Source: an uncultured Porphyromonas sp. (GTDB lineage Bacteria > Bacteroidota > Bacteroidia > Bacteroidales > Porphyromonadaceae). Taken from it: 10,543 nt of DNA. The stretch covers positions 1-10,543 of the forward strand of contig CABQOJ010000030.1 in the NCBI GenBank assembly GCA_902465775.1, written 5' to 3'. Positions 1 to 5,821 of this stretch are shown here, piece after piece (the stretch's first letter is position 1; the number at the start of each line of letters is the position of its first letter). The notes beneath the pieces were generated by a model. That model had not been told where the DNA came from. It ran no database searches and saw only the letters and a program-made list of their open reading frames with translations. The position numbers and the translations under genes were made by a program.

Positions 1-437
1 CACCCGACACGATTGTCTGGGCTGAGGATATAGTTGACTGGATACCCGCTTATCAAGTGAGCGAGCTCAACTCGCTCTTTGCTTCCACTAGTGCACAGAC
101 GCCTCCTCCTTATCAGGAGCCCTCTAGTCAGGCGACTGAGGCTCTCCGCTACGACACAACAGGTCCAAAGGCTCGACCATCAGTTCCTCCTCCTATGCCA
201 CCGACCTATCTCGTCTGGAGTATACTTGTGACCATCTTTCTTTCTCGCATCATAGGCATCATTGCGATCGTCTACTCTGTGCGGGTCTCCTCCTGTTACT
301 ATGCTGGCAACTATGAGGGTGCTGCCTATGCTAGCCGTCAAGCTCGCCTGTGGGTTAGAGTTCCAGCCTACATCGTTCTAGGGCTGCTCCTAGCATTTTT
401 CATTGGAGAGCTAATTAGGCGGATCACTAGCGGATGA
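1..437 (+). CDS. GYF_2-like / CD225 (dispanin-like) membrane protein, 5' partial
   Basis: The reading frame is open from the window edge (first full codon at 3), and the residues encoded there (PDTIVWAEDIVDWIPAYQV) align with residues 28-46 of the next gene's product, so the gene begins upstream and lacks roughly 27 codons here; the GTG at 57 is not the start. Visible parts in order: the end of a GYF_2-type domain (W..D/E...DW.PA, then SEL), a Pro/Ser-rich linker ending in PPPMPP, and a CD225-type domain starting YLVWSILVTIF, with two hydrophobic segments flanking a conserved loop (AGNYEGAAYASRQAR.W). Compared with the neighbouring paralogue the Cys-Cys pair in the first membrane segment is replaced (FLSR instead of FCCN). 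Bacterial CD225 proteins are inner-membrane proteins mostly of unknown function; a role in protein interaction through the GYF_2 part is inference only. Confidence 0.85.
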   Translation, partial: PDTIVWAEDIVDWIPAYQVSELNSLFASTSAQTPPPYQEPSSQATEALRYDTTGPKARPSVPPPMPPTYLVWSILVTIFLSRIIGIIAIVYSVRVSSCYYAGNYEGAAYASRQARLWVRVPAYIVLGLLLAFFIGELIRRITSG

Positions 438-457
438 ATCAATGGGGCGGGACGCAT

Positions 458-477
458 AGTGACGCAGTCACTTCTTT
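458..477 (+). terminator. weak candidate terminator after the first CD225 gene
   Basis: AGTGAC (458-463) and GTCACT (467-472) form a perfect 6-bp stem with a GCA loop, followed by TCTTTC. It lies 20 bases after the first gene's stop and just before the promoter of the second. The stem is short and the T-tract is interrupted, so this is tentative. Confidence 0.35.
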
Positions 478-483
478 CAGCTA

Positions 484-514
484 TTTGCTAACAACTCCGA
501 AAGTGCTACCTTTG
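484..514 (+). promoter_or_regulatory. Bacteroidota-type promoter for the second CD225 gene
   Basis: A -33 element TTTG (484-487) and a -7 element TACCTTTG (507-514) are 19 bp apart, matching the known Bacteroidota housekeeping pattern TTTG / TAnnTTTG. Transcription would start about 520, leaving a leader of about 20 bases before the ATG at 540. The second paralogue can therefore be expressed separately from the first. Confidence 0.7.
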
Positions 515-539
515 TGGTGTACAAACTAATCAATCTTCG

Positions 540-1100
540 ATGAAGCAATACTATATCATCCGTAATGACCAGCAGGCTGGTCCCTACACGATCGAGGAAC
601 TGTCGAGGCTAGCGCTGACGCCTGAGACGATAGTCTGGACCGAGGGCATGGCCGACTGGGCACCCGCTCGTGAGGTGAGCGAGCTACAGGAGCTCTTGAC
701 CCCTAGCGCACCGACACCCCCCAGCTATAGCGCCCCTACCTACGGAGCACCCCAGTACAACAATGCCCCCCAATACAACAGTGCGCCCCAATACAACAGT
801 GCTCCTCAGTACAATAGGCCCTCGGAGCAGCCACCCGTACCACCCAACTACTTGGTGTGGTGTATTCTTGTGACCATTTTCTGCTGTAATATAGGTGGTA
901 TCATCGCGATCATCTTCTCTGCGCGGGTCTCCTCGCGCTACATCGCTGGCGACTACGAGGGCGCAGCTTACGCTAGTCGCCAAACGCGTAACTGGATCAT
1001 CGCCACGGCATGTATCGGCTTTGTTATCATAATAGCTTACTTCGTTTGGCTTTTCTCTTATGAGTCGGGGCTGGCTGCCTTTTCGAATAGATATTATTAG
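540..1100 (+). CDS. GYF_2-domain / CD225 (dispanin-like) membrane protein
   Basis: A complete 186-residue protein in three parts. Residues 1-55 (MKQYYIIRNDQQAGPYTIEE, then W.E.M.DW.PA) match the GYF_2/DUF4339 fold, a small putative peptide-binding domain. Residues 56-102 are a Pro/Tyr/Asn-rich linker with four APQYN-type hexapeptides at 70-93. Residues 103-172 are a CD225 domain: NYLVWCILVTIFCCNIGGII, a second amphipathic/loop section with the hallmark AGDYEGAAYASRQ, and a final hydrophobic helix. CD225 is the family of vertebrate IFITM/dispanin proteins; the Cys pair in the first helix corresponds to the region palmitoylated in those proteins, but nothing shows this happens here. It follows a close paralogue 102 bp upstream and has its own promoter. 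The start is fixed by promoter position and the GYF_2 N-terminus. The stop codon lies inside a 7-bp repeat. Specific function unknown. Confidence 0.9.
   Translation: MKQYYIIRNDQQAGPYTIEELSRLALTPETIVWTEGMADWAPAREVSELQELLTPSAPTPPSYSAPTYGAPQYNNAPQYNSAPQYNSAPQYNRPSEQPPVPPNYLVWCILVTIFCCNIGGIIAIIFSARVSSRYIAGDYEGAAYASRQTRNWIIATACIGFVIIIAYFVWLFSYESGLAAFSNRYY
747..818 (+). repeat. 18-bp in-frame tandem repeat (APQYNS x4)
   Basis: Four consecutive 18-bp units encode APQYNN, APQYNS, APQYNS and APQYNR in the linker of the CD225 protein. Units differ mainly at wobble positions (CCC/CCT, CAG/CAA). The first paralogue has no equivalent repeat, so the linker has probably expanded in this copy only. Confidence 0.8.
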
Positions 1101-1123
1101 AGATTAGAGGTTAGAGGTTAGAG
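1096..1123 (+). repeat. 7-bp tandem repeat RTTAGAG, 4 units
   Basis: Four exact-phase heptads: ATTAGAG, ATTAGAG, GTTAGAG, GTTAGAG. The first contains the TAG stop codon (1098-1100) of the upstream CD225 gene, and the preceding bases (AATAGATATT) also resemble the repeat. The 9-bp array follows directly at 1127. Confidence 0.85.
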
Positions 1124-1126
1124 GGG

Positions 1127-1522
1127 ATCGGAGGAATCGGAGCCATCGGAGCTGTCGGAGTGATCGGAGTGATCGGAGCTATCTGAGCTATCGGAGGTAT
1201 CTGAGCTATCTGAGCTGTCGGAGGGATCGGAGGTATCGGAGCCATCGGAGGTATCGGAGCTATCGGAGCTGTCGGAGGGATCGGAGTGATCGGAGCTATC
1301 GGAGTGATCGGAGTGATCGGAGGTATCGGAGCCATCGGAGGTATCGGAGTGATCGGAGTGATCGGAGGTATCGGAGGGATCGGAGGTCTCGGAGGTCTCG
1401 GAGGGATCTGAGCTGTCGGAGGGATCTGAGGGATCTGAGGGATCGGAGGTATCTGAGCCATCTGAGGTATCTGAGCTATCGGAGGTATCTGAGCCATCGG
1501 AGCTGTCGGAGGTCTCGGAGGA
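1127..1522 (+). repeat. 9-bp tandem repeat array RTCKGAGNN, 44 units
   Basis: Forty-four consecutive 9-bp units run without a single insertion or deletion. The consensus is ATCGGAGNN; position 1 is A, sometimes G, rarely C; position 4 is G or T; positions 5-7 are always GAG. The last two bases are only GT, CT, GG, TG, CC or GA. The region is about 400 bp with no credible gene: the plus frames are cut by TGA in two of three frames, and the open minus frame is a pure low-complexity Pro-Ile repeat. The same unit recurs at 3295-3330 and 3458-3511, so it is a dispersed family. Function unknown. Confidence 0.9.
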
Positions 1523-1524
1523 AA

Positions 1525-1638
1525 CGACCGCTTGCGGTCGGACGCATCATAGCCCCCAGTCGGAGGGGCAACGCCCCGAACGACTGGAGGGTCGAGAGCA
1601 CCACACAAAGCAAGCGACCTCCCCTGTGTGGGAGGTCG
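1525..1638. other. cluster of three perfect hairpins upstream of tig
   Basis: Three inverted repeats follow each other. (1) CGACCGC (1525-1531) / GCGGTCG (1534-1540), 7 bp. (2) CCAGTCG (1556-1562) / CGACTGG (1581-1587), enclosing GGGGC (1565-1569) / GCCCC (1573-1577). (3) CGACCTCCC (1615-1623) / GGGAGGTCG (1630-1638), 9 bp with a 6-base loop. All lie upstream of the tig promoter, so they are not in its leader transcript. None has a T-run, so a simple intrinsic terminator is unlikely; they could be a REP-like element or the end of a transcript reading through the repeat array. Confidence 0.7.
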
Positions 1639-1647
1639 GACCGGGAC

Positions 1648-1679
1648 TTTGGTCGGGCTACATAATTTTAGTACCTTTG
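1648..1679 (+). promoter_or_regulatory. Bacteroidota-type promoter for tig
   Basis: TTTG (1648-1651) and TACCTTTG (1672-1679) are separated by 20 bp, fitting the Bacteroidota -33/-7 pattern. The predicted start is near 1686, leaving about a 30-base A/T-rich leader before the ATG at 1718, with no Shine-Dalgarno. Confidence 0.75.
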
Positions 1680-1717
1680 TGCCCTACAAGTATACACGCA
1701 TATAGCATATTAGTCCT

Positions 1718-3160
1718 ATGAACATATCACACGAGCTTAAAGACGATAGTGTCGTCCTTCTAAATATCACGCTCTCTAGTGAAGATATCAAAGAGCAGGT
1801 CGCTGACCAGCTGAAGCATCTGCGCAAGACTGCTGAGATGCCAGGCTTTCGCCCAGGCAAGACCCCGGCTTCACTCATTGAGAAGAAGTATGGTCAGGCA
1901 GTACGCTTTAGAGTGATCAACGAGATGACCTCGGAGGAGATCCGCCACTATCTCAAGGAGCAAGGTCTCCAGACCGTCGGAGGGCTGATCATGGAACAAG
2001 ACGACAACACCTATACGCCTGAGCAGACGGACTATAAGCTACAAGTATCTGCGGGTCTCATGCCGGACTTCCCCGAGAAGATCGATAGCAGCGTCACGCT
2101 ACCTTACTACACTGTCCAGACTAACGATGAGGAGATCGATCAGATGATCCTCAACGCTCAGGAGAGTGCAGGCGAGCGCACCGAGGTGGAGGATGTCCAG
2201 GAGAAGGATGTGCTCTATGTCTCCGTACAGGAGCTAGACGATAAGGGTCAGCACGCCGCTGAGGGCATCACCCTGGAGGAGAGCTACATTATGCCTCTGT
2301 ACGTGACCAATGAGGAGATCCGCGCAGAGATCCTCAAGGCGCACAAGGGCGACACGCTTACCATAGACCTTCACAAGGCGTATGACGGCAACGAGGTCGA
2401 GATCGCTTCATTCCTACAGATCAAGCAGGAAGAGGTTCACGAGCACAAGAACCCCTTTGAGATCAAGATCAATCGCATCCTGCGCAACAACCCAAGCCCC
2501 ATTGACGAGAAGCTCTATAAGTTGATGCTCGGCCCGACGACGGAGGTGTCCAGCGAGGAGGAGCTCAGATCTGAGCTCAAGAGACTACAGGGCGAGCGCA
2601 ACGATGCTATGGCCAACGATATCTTTACCACCGTCGCCTCTAAGTATCTCGTGGAGAAGATCCAGGGGCTGCCTTTCCCAGACAAGCACCTAGCACTCCT
2701 AATCGGCGACAAGACAGAGGAGGAGACACAAGAGGCTTACGACGAGCGTGTCAACAAGATCCTACCATACGTACGCTACCAGTCTATGCTCGCAACGCTC
2801 AATAAGCAGCTAGGCGTGGAGGTGTCCAACGAACTCGTTCGTAAGATCGTGAGAGAGGGTGTGATGAGACAGATACAGTCCGCCGGCCTTGGTCAGCTAC
2901 TCTCCAACGATGAGTTGGTCGAGAGCATCGTCAATAGTACGATGGAGAAAAACGACGAGCAACTCTTCAGCGCTAAGGAGCAGGCCAAGGAGCAAGCTTT
3001 CGCAGCAAAGGTCAAGGAGCTGGTTACGCTCGATGAGCAGAAGCCCCTCACGGTCAAAGAGCTTTACGAGGTACACGCAGAGCTACAAAAGAAGATCAAC
3101 AAGCTCCTCGGCTTCGGAGATGAGGAGCCCGCAGAGGAGCCCGCAGAGAAAGAGGCTTAA
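1718..3160 (+). CDS. tig: trigger factor (ribosome-associated chaperone)
   Basis: A 480-residue protein. The N-terminal ribosome-binding domain (about 1-145) carries the signature loop GFRPGK at 43-48, followed by TPASLIEKKYG, the element that docks on ribosomal protein L23 at the exit tunnel in characterised trigger factors. The middle section (about 150-255) sits where the FKBP-type prolyl isomerase domain belongs but shows no recognisable FKBP motif, so isomerase activity is doubtful. The remainder (about 260-455) is the helical, charged C-terminal chaperone domain, ending in a short acidic tail with an EEPAEEPAEKEA repeat. The length is slightly above the 430-450 usual for the family. The gene is flanked by its own promoter and a strong terminator, so it is a single-gene transcript; in many bacteria tig is followed by clpP-clpX, which is not the case here. 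The role is co-translational folding in the cytoplasm. Confidence 0.95.
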   Translation: MNISHELKDDSVVLLNITLSSEDIKEQVADQLKHLRKTAEMPGFRPGKTPASLIEKKYGQAVRFRVINEMTSEEIRHYLKEQGLQTVGGLIMEQDDNTYTPEQTDYKLQVSAGLMPDFPEKIDSSVTLPYYTVQTNDEEIDQMILNAQESAGERTEVEDVQEKDVLYVSVQELDDKGQHAAEGITLEESYIMPLYVTNEEIRAEILKAHKGDTLTIDLHKAYDGNEVEIASFLQIKQEEVHEHKNPFEIKINRILRNNPSPIDEKLYKLMLGPTTEVSSEEELRSELKRLQGERNDAMANDIFTTVASKYLVEKIQGLPFPDKHLALLIGDKTEEETQEAYDERVNKILPYVRYQSMLATLNKQLGVEVSNELVRKIVREGVMRQIQSAGLGQLLSNDELVESIVNSTMEKNDEQLFSAKEQAKEQAFAAKVKELVTLDEQKPLTVKELYEVHAELQKKINKLLGFGDEEPAEEPAEKEA

Positions 3161-3193
3161 GCTCGAGTAGCACCGTCTCCCAAGCATACAGTT

Positions 3194-3240
3194 AGCGGGA
3201 TCATCTCACCGATGCGTGAGGTGATCCCGCTGATGTTTTT
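3194..3240 (+). terminator. strong intrinsic terminator of tig
   Basis: A 16-bp stem (3194-3209 with 3216-3231, a single G-U pair, loop CGATGC) is followed by GATG and five Ts (3236-3240). It starts 33 bases after the tig stop codon. The minus side lacks a T-run, so it is probably one-directional. Confidence 0.92.
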
Positions 3241-3264
3241 GTCGGAGAGAGGAGAGGGAGAGAG

Positions 3265-3292
3265 ATTAGAGGTTAGAAGTTAGAGATTAGAG
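3265..3292 (+). repeat. 7-bp tandem repeat RTTAGAR, 4 units
   Basis: Units ATTAGAG, GTTAGAA, GTTAGAG, ATTAGAG in perfect phase, just after the tig terminator and a purine-rich stretch (3241-3264). This is the same heptad family as at 1096 and 7623, and it is again followed by 9-bp units. Confidence 0.85.
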
Positions 3293-3294
3293 CT

Positions 3295-3330
3295 ATCAGA
3301 GTGATCTGAGGAATCGGAAGTATCGGAAGA
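3295..3330 (+). repeat. 9-bp repeat, 4 diverged units
   Basis: ATCAGAGTG, ATCTGAGGA, ATCGGAAGT, ATCGGAAGA: four in-phase units of the RTCKGAGNN family, more diverged than the large array. They start two bases after the heptad block, repeating the heptad-then-nonamer order seen at 1096-1522. Confidence 0.75.
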
Positions 3331-3374
3331 ACGCATGAGCCGTGTCTAGGCTATAGACGGATCTTGGGCGCAAT

Positions 3375-3410
3375 AGCGTGCACGCTCGATTGTCATCTAT
3401 ATTACCTTTG
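3375..3410 (+). promoter_or_regulatory. orphan promoter-like site with palindrome
   Basis: TACCTTTG (3403-3410), followed by CA and preceded by TATAT, is a perfect Bacteroidota -7 box. Where the -33 element should be there is instead a perfect 12-bp palindrome AGCGTGCACGCT (3375-3386), and no TTTG. No credible plus-strand gene follows before the convergent acyltransferase gene. It may drive a small or antisense RNA, may be regulated by a factor bound to the palindrome, or may be a chance match. Confidence 0.45.
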
Positions 3411-3457
3411 CACTGTCATCTACTAGGGACTCGCAAAGGAGTCTGTTGGGACGCACG

Positions 3458-3511
3458 ATCGGAGGGATCGGAGGGATCTGAGCTATCGGAGCTATCGGAG
3501 GTATCGGATGG
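3458..3511 (+). repeat. 9-bp repeat, 6 units
   Basis: ATCGGAGGG, ATCGGAGGG, ATCTGAGCT, ATCGGAGCT, ATCGGAGGT, ATCGGATGG in perfect phase: a short copy of the array at 1127-1522, using the same spacer dinucleotides. It begins directly at the end of a GGGACGCACG element. Confidence 0.85.
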
Positions 3512-3581
3512 GGCTACACGTCTCACCGTTCGACGACGGACACCCTCCGACTGGCCACTTCCGTGCGTCCCTACAGCGGGT

Positions 3582-3617
3582 TACACGTCTCGTGCGTCTC
3601 GTGCATCTCGTGCGTCC
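3582..3617. repeat. second 9-bp repeat type (CGTGCGTCT), about 4 units
   Basis: TACACGTCT, CGTGCGTCT, CGTGCATCT, CGTGCGTCC, immediately after the 3' end of the convergent acyltransferase gene (stop at 3634-3636). The period is 9 as in the RTCKGAGNN family but the sequence differs. The last unit merges into the GGGACGCACG element on the other strand. Confidence 0.65.
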
Positions 3618-3633
3618 CGACGGGGTTATTCGT

Positions 3634-4806
3634 CTAGGCGTTGCAGAGCGGCTGGGCGTACATCTGGAGGAGCTGCGTGCGCAGTTCGTCGGCGCTGTAA
3701 GCGTCGGTCGGAGCTTTGGCTATCTGCTCCTCGATGTAGCGGAGCGCTTTCTCCTTGTCAGCCTCACTGTAGAGCTCCTTCGGATGGGCCTTGTGCGGAT
3801 GGAGGAGGTCGTAGGCGATGTAGTTGATCGGATAGAAGCGGTAGTTGCTATGCAGCTCCGTGTCTATGAGCTCAGCCAGACGTGGATAGAGCTGTTGCTT
3901 CGGCAGGGCGCGTAGCTCGGCCTCTAGCTCAGGGGTGATCAACTCGTTGAGCCGCTTGCCGATGGCAAAGTGTACCCGCCCCTTGTAGCCGAGTAGCCCC
4001 GTCTTCATATTGATCAAGTCCTCCTCGGGACCCTTGACATACTGCTCCTCGGGGTGATGCTTGCGCCAGAGTAGCTCGCACGCCTTGAGGATGTCGCAAG
4101 GATCGTACTCATAGCTAATCGTTGTGGGGGCGATGTTGACACGCATCAGTTGGGTCAGCGGATCGCTGCTTTGCGAGGAGGCGATCATCTTGAGGACGCT
4201 CGGCTGTGTTTTGTCGCTATTATCCTTGGCACGGCCTTCACGCTGGGCGATCCAGACCGACTTGTGGTCCTGCTGTATGCTCCGGTCGATAAAAGCGGAG
4301 AGCGACTGAGCTGCCAGAAGCATCTGTCGGATCGGAAGCGAGCGCCGCACGACAAAAGAGTCGTTGAGCTTGACCACCGCCTCGATCCACGGTCTGCCGA
4401 AGAGGTTGTCACCGATAGCAATGCGAGGCATCAAGTAGTTGCGCTCCCGCATGACTAGGTTGAGGAATGCTGAGTCAAGGATGATATCCCGATGGTTTGT
4501 GATGAAAGTCGTCGGCAGGTCACCGCCTAGTCGACTAGCACCGCTGAGCGATACGGAGAAGGTGGTTTGCTTTGCCAGTCTTAGCACTAAGGGGTAGGAT
4601 ATGCGTTGCTTAAAGTCGTCAACGCTATGGATACCTTTCAATTGCTGTATCAGTGCCGTCGTCTCCTCCTCTGAGAGTAGCGCCGATAGGACGTGACGTA
4701 GCTCAGGCTGGTCGACCAGCTGTGCGACGACAGCAGGCACCTCCTCATCGAGGTAGGGACGTATGGAGTCGTACTCGTAGGGCTGTGGGGCAGTGTGTGT
4801 GGTCAT
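3634..4806 (-). CDS. PlsC-like lysophospholipid / glycerophosphate acyltransferase
   Basis: A 390-residue protein related to the 1-acyl-glycerol-3-phosphate acyltransferase superfamily. Block I is FITNHRDIILD (101-111), carrying the His-Asp type catalytic site; its spacing (NHRDIILD) differs by one from the textbook NHxxxxD, although the second Asp (107) may be the partner. Block II-like FVVRRS is at 151-156 and block III-like AQREGRAKD at 187-195, the glycerol-phosphate binding region. The roughly 90 N-terminal residues are helical and not recognised; there is no clear membrane helix. The ATG overlaps the ddl stop codon (ATGA, 4803-4806), so translation is probably coupled; it is the last gene of the envelope operon. 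The likely job is acyl transfer in membrane lipid synthesis, but the exact acceptor, or a role with ornithine-type lipids, cannot be told. No clear terminator follows. Confidence 0.8.
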   Translation of the reverse strand: MTTHTAPQPYEYDSIRPYLDEEVPAVVAQLVDQPELRHVLSALLSEEETTALIQQLKGIHSVDDFKQRISYPLVLRLAKQTTFSVSLSGASRLGGDLPTTFITNHRDIILDSAFLNLVMRERNYLMPRIAIGDNLFGRPWIEAVVKLNDSFVVRRSLPIRQMLLAAQSLSAFIDRSIQQDHKSVWIAQREGRAKDNSDKTQPSVLKMIASSQSSDPLTQLMRVNIAPTTISYEYDPCDILKACELLWRKHHPEEQYVKGPEEDLINMKTGLLGYKGRVHFAIGKRLNELITPELEAELRALPKQQLYPRLAELIDTELHSNYRFYPINYIAYDLLHPHKAHPKELYSEADKEKALRYIEEQIAKAPTDAYSADELRTQLLQMYAQPLCNA

Positions 4807-5792
4807 GATAGTTTGCTCTTAATGATACGTGTGATGAGGTCGCTCAGCTGCAGTCCAGCCGCGCGAACCTGCTGAGGTATGAAGCTGGCCTCCGTCATGC
4901 CAGGGGTCGTATTGACCTCTAGCAATGTGGGGATGCCGTCCGCCTCGATGATGAAGTCTATGCGTACGAAGCCGTAGCAGTCTACCAGGTGGGCGATCGT
5001 CAGCGAAGTCTCCTGTACCCGCTGTGTCAGCTCAGGCGATATGCGTGCTGGCGTTATCTCGTCGCTCTTGCCGTAGTACTTAGCGTCATAGTCGAAGAAT
5101 GTATCGTGCGTCACCACTTCGGTGACGGGCAGTGCGAAAGCTTCGTCGGGAAGGATCACGCAACCGCAGGTCACCTCGGTGCCAACGATACACTCCTCAA
5201 CGAGTACATCGGGTGCAGCCGTGTAAGCGTCCGCCACCGCCGTGGCGAGCTGATCCCACTGCTCGATGCGCGTCGTGGCGATGCTGGAGCCTCCCGTATT
5301 AGGCTTGACAAAGAGCGGTAGACGTAGCGTGGACTCGATCTGCTGCTGCTCTTCGGGCGAAAGCTCCTTCGTCTGATTGCGGAGGCAGTGCGAGCGAGCG
5401 ATGCGCAAGCCGTGATGCGCTAGGTAAGCGTTGCACGCCTCCTTATTGAAGGTCAAAGCTTCGCAGAGCACGCCCCCCGTCGTGTAGGGGATGCCGAGCA
5501 TATCGAGGTAACCCTGCAGGAGACCATTCTCTCCAGGGGTACCGTGGATGGTAATGTAAGCCACGGCGAAGGTAACCTCCTCTGCGCCAAAGCGTGCGAC
5601 TAGTGCGCGATCTATCGTCCCCTCACGACCTGTGGCATCGGTCACGCTCCACGCATCGGCTGTGATGGTGACTAGGTAAGGGGTGAAGAGGCTCTGATCA
5701 ATCTGCTTGAGGATCGTCTGGGCGCTGCGCTGCGAGACCTCTGCCTCGCCAGAGTATCCGCCACAGATGATCGCAATGTTGGGTTTGTCCAT
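4803..5792 (-). CDS. ddl: D-alanine--D-alanine ligase
   Basis: A 329-residue ATP-grasp enzyme joining two D-alanines for the peptidoglycan pentapeptide, in the cytoplasm. Family motifs are all in place: GGYSGEAEVS (11-20, first D-Ala site), HGTPGENG (83-90), PLFVKPNTGGSS (159-170, ATP-binding loop), VEE (198-200), FFDYDAKYY (232-240, omega loop) and FVRIDF...LEVNTTPGMTEASFIP (275-306, Mg and second D-Ala site). The omega loop keeps Tyr in AKY, the residue of D-Ala-D-Ala enzymes rather than the Phe of D-Ala-D-Lac ligases, so there is no sign of a vancomycin-resistance type. The length is normal. The gene starts 29 bp after rluD and overlaps the acyltransferase by 4 bp, consistent with one transcript. 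Confidence 0.96.
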   Translation of the reverse strand: MDKPNIAIICGGYSGEAEVSQRSAQTILKQIDQSLFTPYLVTITADAWSVTDATGREGTIDRALVARFGAEEVTFAVAYITIHGTPGENGLLQGYLDMLGIPYTTGGVLCEALTFNKEACNAYLAHHGLRIARSHCLRNQTKELSPEEQQQIESTLRLPLFVKPNTGGSSIATTRIEQWDQLATAVADAYTAAPDVLVEECIVGTEVTCGCVILPDEAFALPVTEVVTHDTFFDYDAKYYGKSDEITPARISPELTQRVQETSLTIAHLVDCYGFVRIDFIIEADGIPTLLEVNTTPGMTEASFIPQQVRAAGLQLSDLITRIIKSKLS

Positions 5793-5821
5793 AAGGTATG
5801 ATGGGATATTGCAATGGGTTC

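Larger units (their letters stand above)
3448..3618. repeat. dispersed GGGACGCACG element, 3 copies in both orientations
   Basis: GGGACGCACG occurs on the plus strand at 3448-3457 and as its reverse complement at 3562-3571 and 3609-3618. The first copy can pair with either of the others around the 9-bp repeats. A related GGGACGCA is at 449-456. The arrangement resembles intergenic REP-like sequences. Confidence 0.55.

Noticed and set aside
57..437. GTG at 57 as the start of the first gene
   Set aside because: The codons before it, back to the window edge, align with the GYF_2 domain of the neighbouring paralogue.
684..983. Minus-strand 99-codon frame
   Set aside because: Antisense to the CD225 gene, with Val-Val-Leu-Gly repeats produced by the APQYNS repeat.
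1127..1522. CRISPR array
   Set aside because: The period is 9 bp with no 20-40 bp spacers and no cas genes nearby.
3378..3827. Plus-strand reading frame of about 149 codons with SELSEVSD repeats
   Set aside because: It is made of 9-bp repeats and then antisense of the acyltransferase; composition Arg/Ser/Cys-rich and unlike a protein.
3508..3915. Plus-strand 135-codon frame after the orphan promoter
   Set aside because: Most of it is the exact antisense of the acyltransferase C-terminus; no family resemblance.
4803..5792. Vancomycin-resistance type D-Ala-D-Lac ligase
   Set aside because: The omega loop has Tyr (AKYY), as in ordinary Ddl, and no vanH/vanX genes are adjacent.
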